From CAYOXD01 sp964407825 (GTDB lineage Bacteria; Desulfobacterota; Desulfobacteria; Desulfobacterales; JAFDDL01): a stretch of DNA of 50,580 nucleotides. The stretch spans positions 1-50,580 of the forward strand of contig CAYOXD010000010.1 in NCBI GenBank assembly GCA_964407825.1, given 5' to 3'. The notes under the pieces were generated by a model. That model did not search any database and was not told the origin of the DNA. It saw only the letters and a program-made list of their open reading frames with translations. The translations under genes were made by a program, and so were the position numbers. This document shows, piece by piece, positions 42,317 to 49,826 of the stretch (its first letter is position 1; every line of letters begins with the position of its first letter).

Positions 42317-42340
42317 CTGCCCCCGCAGGCGCGGGGGCAG
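42317..42340. terminator. Hairpin between convergent leuA and ferritin-like genes
   Basis: CTGCCCCCGC and GCGGGGGCAG form a 10-bp perfect stem with an AGGC loop. It lies 10 bp after leuA and 15 bp after the convergent ferritin-like gene, so it could end both transcripts. There is no T-run on either strand. Confidence 0.6.
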
Positions 42341-42355
42341 GACTCAAGATGTCAA

Positions 42356-42811
42356 TTAATCGCCCATGGTGGCCATGTAATCGTCCAACAGGGTTTCCAG
42401 TTTCAGTTTGTGTTTGGCCTCCTCCTGGCAGAGGGCCTTGAAAACCTTCTTCAACTGGTCGGACTCCATCTTCACCTGCAGCTCGTTATAAAGGGCAAGC
42501 GCCTTTTCCTCCCGCTTGCTGGCCAGCAACAGGATGTCCCGGTAGGCCATTCCCTTTTCATAGGGTATCTCCACCTGGTAATTGCTGCGCTTGATGTCCG
42601 GAATCCATTTCCATTTGTATTCCGACAGATCGGTCTTTTCCATGTTTTTCAGCATGTCCTGGTGTTTGCGCTCCTCCTCGGCAAACTCCTTGAAAAGCTC
42701 CCGGTGACCACTCATGGATTCCATTTCGCTGGCTTCCAGGTAGAACGCTTCGGCCTCCTTCTCCTTATCATATGCAAAATCGATGATATCCTGAAAATTC
42801 TCGAAACTCAT
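42356..42811 (-). CDS. Rubrerythrin-like ferritin-family diiron protein
   Basis: A four-helix diiron protein of about 151 residues. The two ExxH-type metal motifs are visible: EEERKHQDML in helix 2 and CQEEAKHKLKLE in helix 4, with E in KEKEAEAFYLEA and KREEKALALYNE in helices 1 and 3. There is no C-terminal rubredoxin domain, unlike classical rubrerythrin. The ATG at 42811 is six bases from AGGAG; the ATG two codons earlier abuts it. Likely peroxide reduction or iron handling in an anaerobe; the exact role is inferred. Confidence 0.88.
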   Translation of the reverse strand: MSFENFQDIIDFAYDKEKEAEAFYLEASEMESMSGHRELFKEFAEEERKHQDMLKNMEKTDLSEYKWKWIPDIKRSNYQVEIPYEKGMAYRDILLLASKREEKALALYNELQVKMESDQLKKVFKALCQEEAKHKLKLETLLDDYMATMGD

Positions 42812-42844
42812 CCTCATCTCCTTTCAATTTTTGTTCCGGCTGGA

Positions 42845-43765
42845 CTACTCGGCGAGCGTTCCGATAATATCCTCTGCTTTGTTAATATGATGCTTTATCA
42901 GATAGGAGGCAATCCCATCAAGTATTTCCATCGTCGCCCGGGGATTGACAAAGTTGGCGGTGCCCACTTGCACCGCGGAGGCCCCGGCGATCAGAAACTC
43001 CAGGGCGTCCCGGGGCGTCATGATTCCGCCGATACCGATCACCGGCACCCCAACCGCCCGGGCAGTCTGCCACACCATTCGGAGCGCCACCGGTTTTACC
43101 GCGGGCCCGGAAAGTCCGCCGGTGATGTTGGCCAGGACGGGTTTTCGCGTATCCACATCGACGGCCATACCCGTCAGCGTGTTGATCAGGGACAGCGCAT
43201 CAGCGCCCGCGGCCTCAGCCTGTCTGGCAATTTCCGTGATGTCCGTCACATTGGGGGACAGCTTGGCAATCAGTGGCTTACCAGTTGCCCGCCGCACCGC
43301 GGCGATGACAGTCCGGGCCGCGGCGGGATCCACACCGAAGGCCACCCCGCCGGCCTTGACATTGGGGCAGGAAATGTTCACCTCAAGCGCCGCCACCGCT
43401 TCCAGGGCATCAATCCGCTCCGCCAACCGGACGTATTCCTCCACCGTCTTGCCGTAGATATTGGCGATGACCGGTACCGATAAGGTTTCCAGGTAAGGCA
43501 GTTTTTCAGCGACGAAAGCCTCCAGACCGACGTTCTCGAGACCGATGGCATTGAGCATACCGCATGGGGTCTCCACGATCCGGGGAGGCGGGTTTCCCCT
43601 GGCGGGCACGAGGGAAAGCCCCTTGACCACGATGGCGCCCAGGCGGTTTAGATCCACCAGCCCCTCGAACTCACGGCCATACCCGAAGGTGCCCGACGCG
43701 GTCATCACCGGATTTTGCAGCCGAATTCCGCCGATATCCACACTCAGATCGGGGAGATCATCCAT
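42845..43765 (-). CDS. pyrD: Dihydroorotate dehydrogenase, class 1B catalytic subunit
   Basis: PyrD oxidises dihydroorotate to orotate in pyrimidine synthesis with FMN. Hallmarks: LQNPVMTASGTFGYGREFEG, the active-site NISCPNVKAGG (Cys133) and VAFGVDP, KLSPNVTDI, then IGIGGIMTPRDALEFLIAGA near the C-terminus. Cys rather than Ser at the active site places it in class 1B, which normally pairs with the iron-sulfur flavoprotein PyrK. No pyrK gene is adjacent in the window. It lies 34 bp after (in transcription, before) the ferritin-like gene. Confidence 0.96.
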   Translation of the reverse strand: MDDLPDLSVDIGGIRLQNPVMTASGTFGYGREFEGLVDLNRLGAIVVKGLSLVPARGNPPPRIVETPCGMLNAIGLENVGLEAFVAEKLPYLETLSVPVIANIYGKTVEEYVRLAERIDALEAVAALEVNISCPNVKAGGVAFGVDPAAARTVIAAVRRATGKPLIAKLSPNVTDITEIARQAEAAGADALSLINTLTGMAVDVDTRKPVLANITGGLSGPAVKPVALRMVWQTARAVGVPVIGIGGIMTPRDALEFLIAGASAVQVGTANFVNPRATMEILDGIASYLIKHHINKAEDIIGTLAE

Positions 43766-44707
43766 CGGCGTCGCCCTTTTGGGGCCACTGCGGTGAGTTG
43801 CCGCCCGATCCTGAAGCAGTCTGTCTGGAACACGTCATAGGGAGTAGGAATTGTTGGAATCGCCAAAAGGCAGGGGTTAAAATGAAAAGGGCACCAGCCA
43901 GATTCCGCCTTACCATGAAAGGAGCGCAGAGGTCCACAGATTATTTCATGGGGTGTGCGAGGCCAGTGGGGTGACGTGAATTGCCGGGTGCGGCTGACTG
44001 CCTGTCACCCGGCGGATTCGTATGTAGAACCTGACGATGGAACTTCTGAAAATTATGGCACCGTTCGGGTGTGGGCCCCCGGTACTTCGGGCCCGGTTGG
44101 TGCTATGACCGATTGCAAGAAGGCGTTTGTCGTCGGACAACCCGCTATCCGGTTGCGGGTGGAGCCTTGCCACCAATTGTATGAAACTCTATGAAACAAA
44201 CGAATCGTCTGCGACTTCACCATTTGGGACCAAACACATCACCTATTGACGCTGCTCTCTTCCAGTTCAATTCCTGCAAAGCGGATCATCGCATCCGTGG
44301 GGAACGCACGACCCGAACGGTGCACATCCTGGATTCAGTTTCGGAAGCCGGCCCGCTCCCGATGAATCGGGGAGTGGTGGTGCGTGAAAGACTGAACCGG
44401 CCAGCCATGGGAGATAATCTTCAGCGCACCATAGGGCATGGCTAAATACGAGTCAACAGGATTTAAGGGCCGTTACGAGGAAGTAAGCAAATCGTATTAT
44501 CAACAATTTTCATTCCGTTAGAATCATTGATGATAGTATGAAATGTTCGAAAAAACTTCCAGGCAGTGCCGCATCCGGCGGTTCCATGGGGTTTATACTT
44601 GGGATTTCGATTTGTTGGGAAGTTATCGACAGGTTGTCGACAGGGAGGGGGAGATTCTCTTTTCTTTGATTTTCTCTATTTCTCGCCTGTTTTCATTTAA
44701 AATGTCT
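43766..44707. other. 942-bp region without a supportable gene, containing a structured segment
   Basis: Open frames here (43955-44194 and 44191-44445 plus, 43946-44176 minus) show no recognisable domains. From about 43953 (GTGTGCGAGG) to 44190 the sequence has a chain of strong stems: CCGGGTG/CACCCGG, ATGGCACC pairing with GGTGCTAT around an inner GGGCCC/GGGCCC stem, TTGTC/GACAA, and CCCGC/GCGGG. The GTGTG start fits the GUGYG consensus of group II introns, and the chain of stems resembles a domain I fragment, but I see no reverse transcriptase and no domain V. From 44450 to 44700 the DNA is AT-rich and holds nothing I recognise. Confidence 0.5.
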
Positions 44708-45859
44708 CTATTCCCCCTTGTCCTTCAAAAGGAGGTTCGATATGACCATGCGCTGGATCTCCGATGTTCCCTCGTAAATCGTGAATACACGGGCATCCCG
44801 ATAGAACCGTTCCACCGGATACTCCTTGATGACCCCGTATCCGCCGTGAATCTGCAGGGCCCTGGCGGTCACCCGGTTGGCCATCTCCGAGGCATAGAGC
44901 TTGGCCATGGCGGCCTCCCGGGTCACCCGGCGGCCCTGGTCCTTAAGGGTGGCGGCCAGGAGCATCAGTTGCCGGGCCGCCTCTATCTCGGTGGCCATAT
45001 CGGCGAGGGTGAACCGGAGCGACTGGAACCCGGAGATCTTCCGGCCAAACTGTTCCCTTCCCTGGGCGTAGCGGACCGCCTCGTCAAAGGCGGCCTGAGC
45101 CACCCCCAGAGCCTGGGCCGCGATACCGATGCGCCCCCCATCGAGGGCTGTCATGGCGATCTTGAAGCCCTCCCCTTCGCCGCCCAGAAGGTGATCTTCG
45201 GGCACCCGGCACTCATCGAAGAGGAGGTCCACCGTGTCCGATGCCCTGAGTCCCAGCTTGTCCTCCACGCGCCCGACCGACAGTCCGGCCGTTTCCCGGG
45301 GGACCAGAAAGGCGCTGATACCCCGATGGCCCTTGGCCGGATCGGTCTTGGCGGTCACGATGACGAGCCCGCCGTTCTTGCCGCTGGTGATGAACCGCTT
45401 GGTCCCGTTCAGGACATAGCACCCGTTCTCCTTCCGGGCACAGGTCTCCTGGCCGAGGGGATCCGAACCGGCCTGGGGCTCGGTGAGGGCAAAGGCGCCG
45501 ATGGTATCCCCGGTTGCCAGGGCTGGCAAAAACCGCTCCTTTTGGCACTGGGTTCCGTAGACCGCGATGCTCTCACAGACAATGGAGTTATGCACCGCCA
45601 TGATAACGGCTGTGGCGGCACATGCGTAAGCAATCTCCGAGAGGGCAAGGACATAGGAAACCATATCGGTCCCCTGGCCGTTGTACGCCTCGGGCACCCG
45701 CATGCCCATGAGGCCCAGTTCCCCCATGCGCTTGAGGACCTCGGCGGGAAACGCCTTGGTCCGGTCCCGCTCGGCGGCGTCCCGAAGCACCACCTGACGG
45801 GAAAACTCACGCGCCATGGTCTGGATCATGAGCTGTTCCTTGGTCAGTTGCCCCCGCAT
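44708..45859 (-). CDS. Acyl-CoA dehydrogenase
   Basis: A 383-residue flavoprotein that makes the alpha,beta-double bond in acyl-CoA, passing electrons to ETF. Motifs: FALTEPQAGSDPLGQETCAR and FITSGKNGGLVIVTAKTD (FAD-binding middle domain), then HGGYGVIKEYPVERFYRDAR and IYEGTSEIQR with catalytic Glu363. Substrate chain length cannot be read from sequence; it resembles short- or branched-chain types. It is last in a run with the 2-oxoacid oxidoreductase genes, 9 bp after the gamma subunit, suggesting a linked amino-acid or acid degradation path. Confidence 0.95.
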   Translation of the reverse strand: MRGQLTKEQLMIQTMAREFSRQVVLRDAAERDRTKAFPAEVLKRMGELGLMGMRVPEAYNGQGTDMVSYVLALSEIAYACAATAVIMAVHNSIVCESIAVYGTQCQKERFLPALATGDTIGAFALTEPQAGSDPLGQETCARKENGCYVLNGTKRFITSGKNGGLVIVTAKTDPAKGHRGISAFLVPRETAGLSVGRVEDKLGLRASDTVDLLFDECRVPEDHLLGGEGEGFKIAMTALDGGRIGIAAQALGVAQAAFDEAVRYAQGREQFGRKISGFQSLRFTLADMATEIEAARQLMLLAATLKDQGRRVTREAAMAKLYASEMANRVTARALQIHGGYGVIKEYPVERFYRDARVFTIYEGTSEIQRMVISNLLLKDKGE

Positions 45860-45868
45860 CTTGGCCTC

Positions 45869-46408
45869 TCAGTTTTCCAGGGCCGCCCTGCGGCCCCTCT
45901 CCAGGGCATCCAGGTTCATGGGGATGAATTTGGCCTTCTTGGCGAAAACGGATTTGACCGTTTCCTTGATGAGGTCGAATTCCATAATGCGGCTGCGGGC
46001 CACAAAGGCTCCCAGAGCTACGATATTGGCGGCCTTCAGGCTTCCCGCCGCAACAGCGATTTCACTGGTGGGCACCCGGAGTTCGTCCACATCGCTACGG
46101 CCCGTACCCGTATCGATCAACGAGCTGTTGATGAGGACCACCCCGCCGGGTTTGACCGCATGGGAAAACTTTTCCAGGGATGGCAGGTTCATGGCCACCA
46201 GATGAGCTGGATGCTGGATGACCGGCGAACCGATGCGCTCCTCACTGATCACCACCGTGCAATAGGCGGTTCCCCCTCTCATCTCCGGGCCGTAGGAGGG
46301 AATCCATGCCACCTGGAGCCCCTTTTCCATGGCCGCCACCGCCAGGATCTTGCCCGACAGCAAGATCCCCTGGCCGCCGAACCCGGCAAACATCACATCC
46401 TTCTGCAT
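45869..46408 (-). CDS. 2-oxoacid:ferredoxin oxidoreductase, gamma subunit
   Basis: The small catalytic subunit of the KorC/VorC type, 179 residues from ATG 46408, with GGAGG nine bases upstream. Hallmarks are MFAGFGGQGILLSGKILAVA at the start, WIPSYGPEMRGGTAYCTVVI, and an NLPSLEKFSHAVKPGG region. It works with the alpha, beta and delta subunits encoded directly upstream to turn 2-oxoacids into acyl-CoA and reduced ferredoxin. Confidence 0.94.
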   Translation of the reverse strand: MQKDVMFAGFGGQGILLSGKILAVAAMEKGLQVAWIPSYGPEMRGGTAYCTVVISEERIGSPVIQHPAHLVAMNLPSLEKFSHAVKPGGVVLINSSLIDTGTGRSDVDELRVPTSEIAVAAGSLKAANIVALGAFVARSRIMEFDLIKETVKSVFAKKAKFIPMNLDALERGRRAALEN

Positions 46409-46424
46409 CGCGCATGTCCTCCTG

Positions 46425-47162
46425 TCAATCGGGGGTTTTAAACTCTCCCAGGGGAAAGTAAGGCAGCATATTGTCTTCCGCCCAGGCAAGGGCTTTCACG
46501 GGGGTTACACCCCAGTTGGTGGGGCAGGTGCTGAGCACCTCCACCAGACTGAAGCATCGGTTTTCCATCTGGTAGGTGAAGGCACGGCGGATGGCCTTCT
46601 TGGCCCGGTTGACATACTTGGGTCGCAAAACGGTCTGACGCGTGATATAGCTTGGTGTTTTCAGCGTCGCAAGCAGCTCGGCCACCCGAAGGGGCATTCC
46701 CACCTCATCGACATTCCGTCCAAAGGGGCTGGTGCTGGTCTTCTGGTTGGGCAGGGTCGTGGGGGCCATCTGCCCGCCGGTCATGCCATATACGGCATTG
46801 TTGATGAAAATGGTGGTGAATTTCTCTCCCCGGTTGGCGGCATGGATGATTTCCCCGAGGCCGATGCTGGCCAGATCTCCATCCCCCTGGTAGGTGAACA
46901 CGATCAGATCCGGCCGAACCCGCTTGATGCCCGTGGCCATGGCCGGCGCCCGGCCGTGGGCGGCCTCCTGGAAATCGCAATCGACATAGTTGTACATCAA
47001 TACCGCGCAGCCCACAGGCGCAATGCCCACCGTACGCTTCCGGATCCCGAGCTCCTCGATAACCTCCGCCACCAGGCGGTGCACTACTCCGTGGCTGCAT
47101 CCCGGGCAATAATGCGACTCCACGTCGATCAGGCCGGGTGTTTTCTGAAAGGCTTTCCCCAT
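46425..47162 (-). CDS. 2-oxoacid:ferredoxin oxidoreductase, beta subunit (TPP-binding)
   Basis: A 245-residue subunit binding thiamine diphosphate. The start has YCPGCSHGVVHRLVAEVIEE with the Cys pair of this family, the cofactor motif is YQGDGDLASIGLGEIIHAAN, and IFINNAVYGMTGGQMAPTTL follows. The NxxYGMTGGQ(M/Q)SPT-like motif is general for Kor/Vor/Por beta subunits and does not fix the substrate. It lies 16 bp upstream of the gamma subunit. Confidence 0.95.
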   Translation of the reverse strand: MGKAFQKTPGLIDVESHYCPGCSHGVVHRLVAEVIEELGIRKRTVGIAPVGCAVLMYNYVDCDFQEAAHGRAPAMATGIKRVRPDLIVFTYQGDGDLASIGLGEIIHAANRGEKFTTIFINNAVYGMTGGQMAPTTLPNQKTSTSPFGRNVDEVGMPLRVAELLATLKTPSYITRQTVLRPKYVNRAKKAIRRAFTYQMENRCFSLVEVLSTCPTNWGVTPVKALAWAEDNMLPYFPLGEFKTPD

Positions 47163-47253
47163 GATCGCACTCCTGTAACAGTAGACCCTTTATCTGAAAC
47201 ATCCGCGTTTCAATGGCGGTTCTCCCGGCTGCGGGTGATCCGCCAAAACCGCT

Positions 47254-48333
47254 TCATCCATCGCTCTCGAGCTGCCCCTTCAGAAAGTCCATGACCTCCT
47301 CGGGCGTCGGGACCAGGCCGCCGGCCTTGCCGAACCATTTGACCGGGCACTGACCCAGAACCGCTCGCTGAACATCCTCCACCATCTGCCCCATGCTCAT
47401 CTCGATACTGGCGACCAGCTTGCAGCCAGGCTTTCCCGCGGCATCATAAATGGCCTGCAGCGGAAAGGGGTAGAGGGTCTGGGGGCGGATCATCGCCACC
47501 TCGATCCCCTCCTTCTTCAATTGGTCGATGGCCGTGCGGCATACCCGGCTCATGGTACCGTAGGCGATCACCAGCGCCCCGTAATCACCGTCCATATTGT
47601 AGGGTTCATAGCGGACCTCCTCACGCTCTATTTTGTCGTACTTTGCCTTGAGCACGAGGTTGACCTCATAGAGAGACTCTCCGTCCAGATACAGCGTATT
47701 GATCTTGTTCCGCTTCTCGCTCTTCCTGGTTTCCATGCCGTTGGTGGCCCAGGCATCCTTGTTGCTGGGGGGCACGGCCAGCTCGTCCGGGAAAAATACC
47801 GGCTCCATCATCTGGCCGATCATCCCGTCGCCGAGCACCATGACGGGATTGCGGTACTTTTCCGCCAGCGGGAAGGCGCTCATCATCATTTCGACGGCCT
47901 CCTGCACGCTGGCCGGCGCCATCACGATGAGCTTATAGTCCCCGTGGCCGCCGCCCTTGACGGCCTGCAGATAGTCGGACTGGGCCGGCAAAATGCCCCC
48001 GAGGCCCGGACCGCACCGGACGATGTTGACAAAAACCGCCGGCAGTTCGGCGGTGGCGATGAAACTGAGCGCCTCGCTCATCAGGCTGATGCCCGGGCTG
48101 GAGGAACTGGTAAACACTCGCTCGCCCGCCGCGGCCGCGCCGAAGATCATATATCCCACGGCCACTTCGCTCTCCCCCTGCAAAAAAACCCCGTCCTCCT
48201 CCGCGAGCCGCCGGCTCATGTACTCGGCCACTTCGGACTGGGGGGTAATGGGGTAAGCGAAGTAATTCAGACATCCCGCCCGGATGGCTGCCTCCGCTAT
48301 GGCCTCGTTTCCCTTCATCAATACCTTACCCAT
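47254..48333 (-). CDS. 2-oxoacid:ferredoxin oxidoreductase, alpha subunit
   Basis: A 359-residue alpha subunit of the KorA/VorB type. It starts LMKGNEAIAEAAIRAGCLNY, then FAYPITPQSEVAEYMSRRL and QGESEVAVGYMIFGAAAAGE, all family hallmarks, with TSSSSPGISLMSEALSFIAT and later GDGMIGQMMEPV. AAGGAG lies about ten bases before the ATG. Substrate could be branched-chain 2-oxoacids or 2-oxoglutarate. A 91-bp spacer separates it from the beta subunit. Confidence 0.95.
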   Translation of the reverse strand: MGKVLMKGNEAIAEAAIRAGCLNYFAYPITPQSEVAEYMSRRLAEEDGVFLQGESEVAVGYMIFGAAAAGERVFTSSSSPGISLMSEALSFIATAELPAVFVNIVRCGPGLGGILPAQSDYLQAVKGGGHGDYKLIVMAPASVQEAVEMMMSAFPLAEKYRNPVMVLGDGMIGQMMEPVFFPDELAVPPSNKDAWATNGMETRKSEKRNKINTLYLDGESLYEVNLVLKAKYDKIEREEVRYEPYNMDGDYGALVIAYGTMSRVCRTAIDQLKKEGIEVAMIRPQTLYPFPLQAIYDAAGKPGCKLVASIEMSMGQMVEDVQRAVLGQCPVKWFGKAGGLVPTPEEVMDFLKGQLESDG

Positions 48334-48418
48334 GGACCCTTTCTCCTTGATATGGTTCTCCAGAATGAATACGGTGCCCTGCCGTCTCCGTCTCCAGATT
48401 TCAATAACCCCTCAACGG

Positions 48419-48652
48419 TTATTGCTCGTCCGCAGTTTCCGCCACCGTCTCTTCGATGGTGATGGCCACCTCCGGGCACATGAGGCAGCAGGCCGTGCAC
48501 TGGACGCAATCCTCCGGGCGAGCCTGGAAAACCGGGGTATACCCCTTTTTATTGACCTTATCGGACAGTTCCAGGGTCTTTTTCGGGCACACATGGATAC
48601 ACAGCCCGCATCCCTTGCATCGCAAGGCATCAATGTGGTGCTTGAATGACAT
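48419..48652 (-). CDS. 2-oxoacid:ferredoxin oxidoreductase, delta subunit (2x[4Fe-4S] ferredoxin-like)
   Basis: A 77-residue ferredoxin-like subunit with two four-iron cluster motifs: CKGCGLCIHVCPKKTLEL and CVQCTACCLMCPEVAITI. The ATG at 48652 has AAAGGAG ten bases upstream; the longer frame adds 16 unsupported residues. It probably carries electrons from the catalytic subunits to soluble ferredoxin. It is the first gene of the four-subunit operon. Confidence 0.94.
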   Translation of the reverse strand: MSFKHHIDALRCKGCGLCIHVCPKKTLELSDKVNKKGYTPVFQARPEDCVQCTACCLMCPEVAITIEETVAETADEQ

Positions 48653-48829
48653 AAGATCTTGACTCCTTTCTCCAAGAGCCTTTTTAAAACCGCCTTCCAA
48701 CAGACTTAGTTATCGGTCCTGATCTGGCGTTTTATAAACAGGCGCCGAGGCTGAAAGCGGCAAGGCGAACGACCGCTCAATTTTTTATATGCCTTCTTCC
48801 CCATCTTTTCAACCCGGTAAATTCCATAA

Positions 48830-48863
48830 AATTTCGACCGTCCCCAACAAAAAGGTCGAAATT
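48830..48863 (-). terminator. Hairpin after the hydroxyacyl-CoA dehydrogenase gene
   Basis: AATTTCGACC and GGTCGAAATT are perfect 10-bp arms around a 14-base loop. It lies about 78 bp after the dehydrogenase stop and before the oxidoreductase operon, where a transcript end is expected. Following Ts on the minus strand are few, so confidence is moderate. Confidence 0.5.
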
Positions 48864-48940
48864 CCCCTCCGGAAAAAAAGGAATCCCGACCTTAGCACAG
48901 TCCGTTCGGAAAAACGAGCCGCGGGTGGATATGACGCTAT

Positions 48941-49795
48941 CTATGCGGAGTAATCGTAAAAGCCGCGTCCGGTTTTTCGTCCCAGCCATCCGGCTTCCAC
49001 ATATTTTACCAGCAGGGGACAGGGCCTGTACTTGGAATCCTTGAATCCCTCGTAGAGGGTCTCCATGATGGCCAGACAGGTATCGAGCCCGATGAGGTCC
49101 GCCAGGGCCAGGGGCCCCATGGGATGGTTCATGCCGAGCGTCATGACGGTGTCGATGTCTTCCTTTTTGCCCACACCGTGGTAAAGGGCGAAGATCGCCT
49201 CGTTGATCATGGGCAACAGGATCCGGTTCGAGATGAAGCCGGGAAAATCATTTGACCGGGCCGGGGTCTTTCCAAACCGGACAGCAAGGTCCCAGGTGGT
49301 CTGGAGGGTTTCCTCGGTGGTGACGAGGGCGGGGATGACTTCCACCAGTTTCATCACCGGCACCGGGTTCATGAAGTGCATCCCGATCACCATCCCGGGC
49401 CGACCGGTCTGGGCCGCGATCCGGCCAATGGGGATAGAAGAGGTGTTGGAGGCCAGAATCACTCCCGGCCGGCAGACGGCATCGAGATCCCTGAAGAGTT
49501 GGAACTTGATGGACTCTCTCTCCGTTGCGGCCTCGATGACGAAATCCGCGGCGGCCATGTCCTTCAGCTCAATGGTGGGACGGATCCGACCGAGCATCTC
49601 GTCCTTTTGGGACTCCGAGATAATCTCCCTGGCCGCAGCTCGTGCCAAGTTCTTTGCAATGGTGGCAACCCCCCTGTCAACGAATTCCTGCTCAATGTCG
49701 CTCATGATCACGTGAAGCCCGTTCATCGCCGCAACCTGCGCAATACCATTGCCCATCTGCCCTGCACCCACAACACCGAACGTCTTGATATCCAT
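48941..49795 (-). CDS. hbd: 3-hydroxyacyl-CoA (3-hydroxybutyryl-CoA) dehydrogenase
   Basis: A 284-residue NAD(P)-dependent enzyme that interconverts 3-hydroxyacyl-CoA and 3-oxoacyl-CoA. The Rossmann motif is GVVGAGQMGNGIAQVAAMNG; the catalytic His lies in IGMHFMNPVPVMKLVEVI, preceded by LASNTSSIPI. The C-terminal domain has NDFPGFISNRILLPMINEAI and GMNHPMGPLALADLIGLDTC. Size and single-domain form match short-chain Hbd/PaaH. It lies 31 bp after the thiolase gene, so the two enzymes act in consecutive beta-oxidation (or its reverse) steps. Confidence 0.96.
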   Translation of the reverse strand: MDIKTFGVVGAGQMGNGIAQVAAMNGLHVIMSDIEQEFVDRGVATIAKNLARAAAREIISESQKDEMLGRIRPTIELKDMAAADFVIEAATERESIKFQLFRDLDAVCRPGVILASNTSSIPIGRIAAQTGRPGMVIGMHFMNPVPVMKLVEVIPALVTTEETLQTTWDLAVRFGKTPARSNDFPGFISNRILLPMINEAIFALYHGVGKKEDIDTVMTLGMNHPMGPLALADLIGLDTCLAIMETLYEGFKDSKYRPCPLLVKYVEAGWLGRKTGRGFYDYSA

Positions 49796-49826
49796 ATTCC
49801 CCCTCGGTCCTGGTCTTTCTTATTTC

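Noticed and set aside
44255..44285. GTTCAATTCC-like word resembling a tRNA T-loop
   Set aside because: The flanking bases do not pair as a T-stem and no other tRNA arms are present.
43955..44445. Two short plus-strand open frames as genes
   Set aside because: No domain, no good ribosome site, and the DNA is better explained by strong inverted repeats.
44543..46441. 632-codon plus-strand open frame
   Set aside because: It lies opposite the acyl-CoA dehydrogenase and the oxidoreductase gamma subunit, both of which have clear motifs; it has no recognisable domain.
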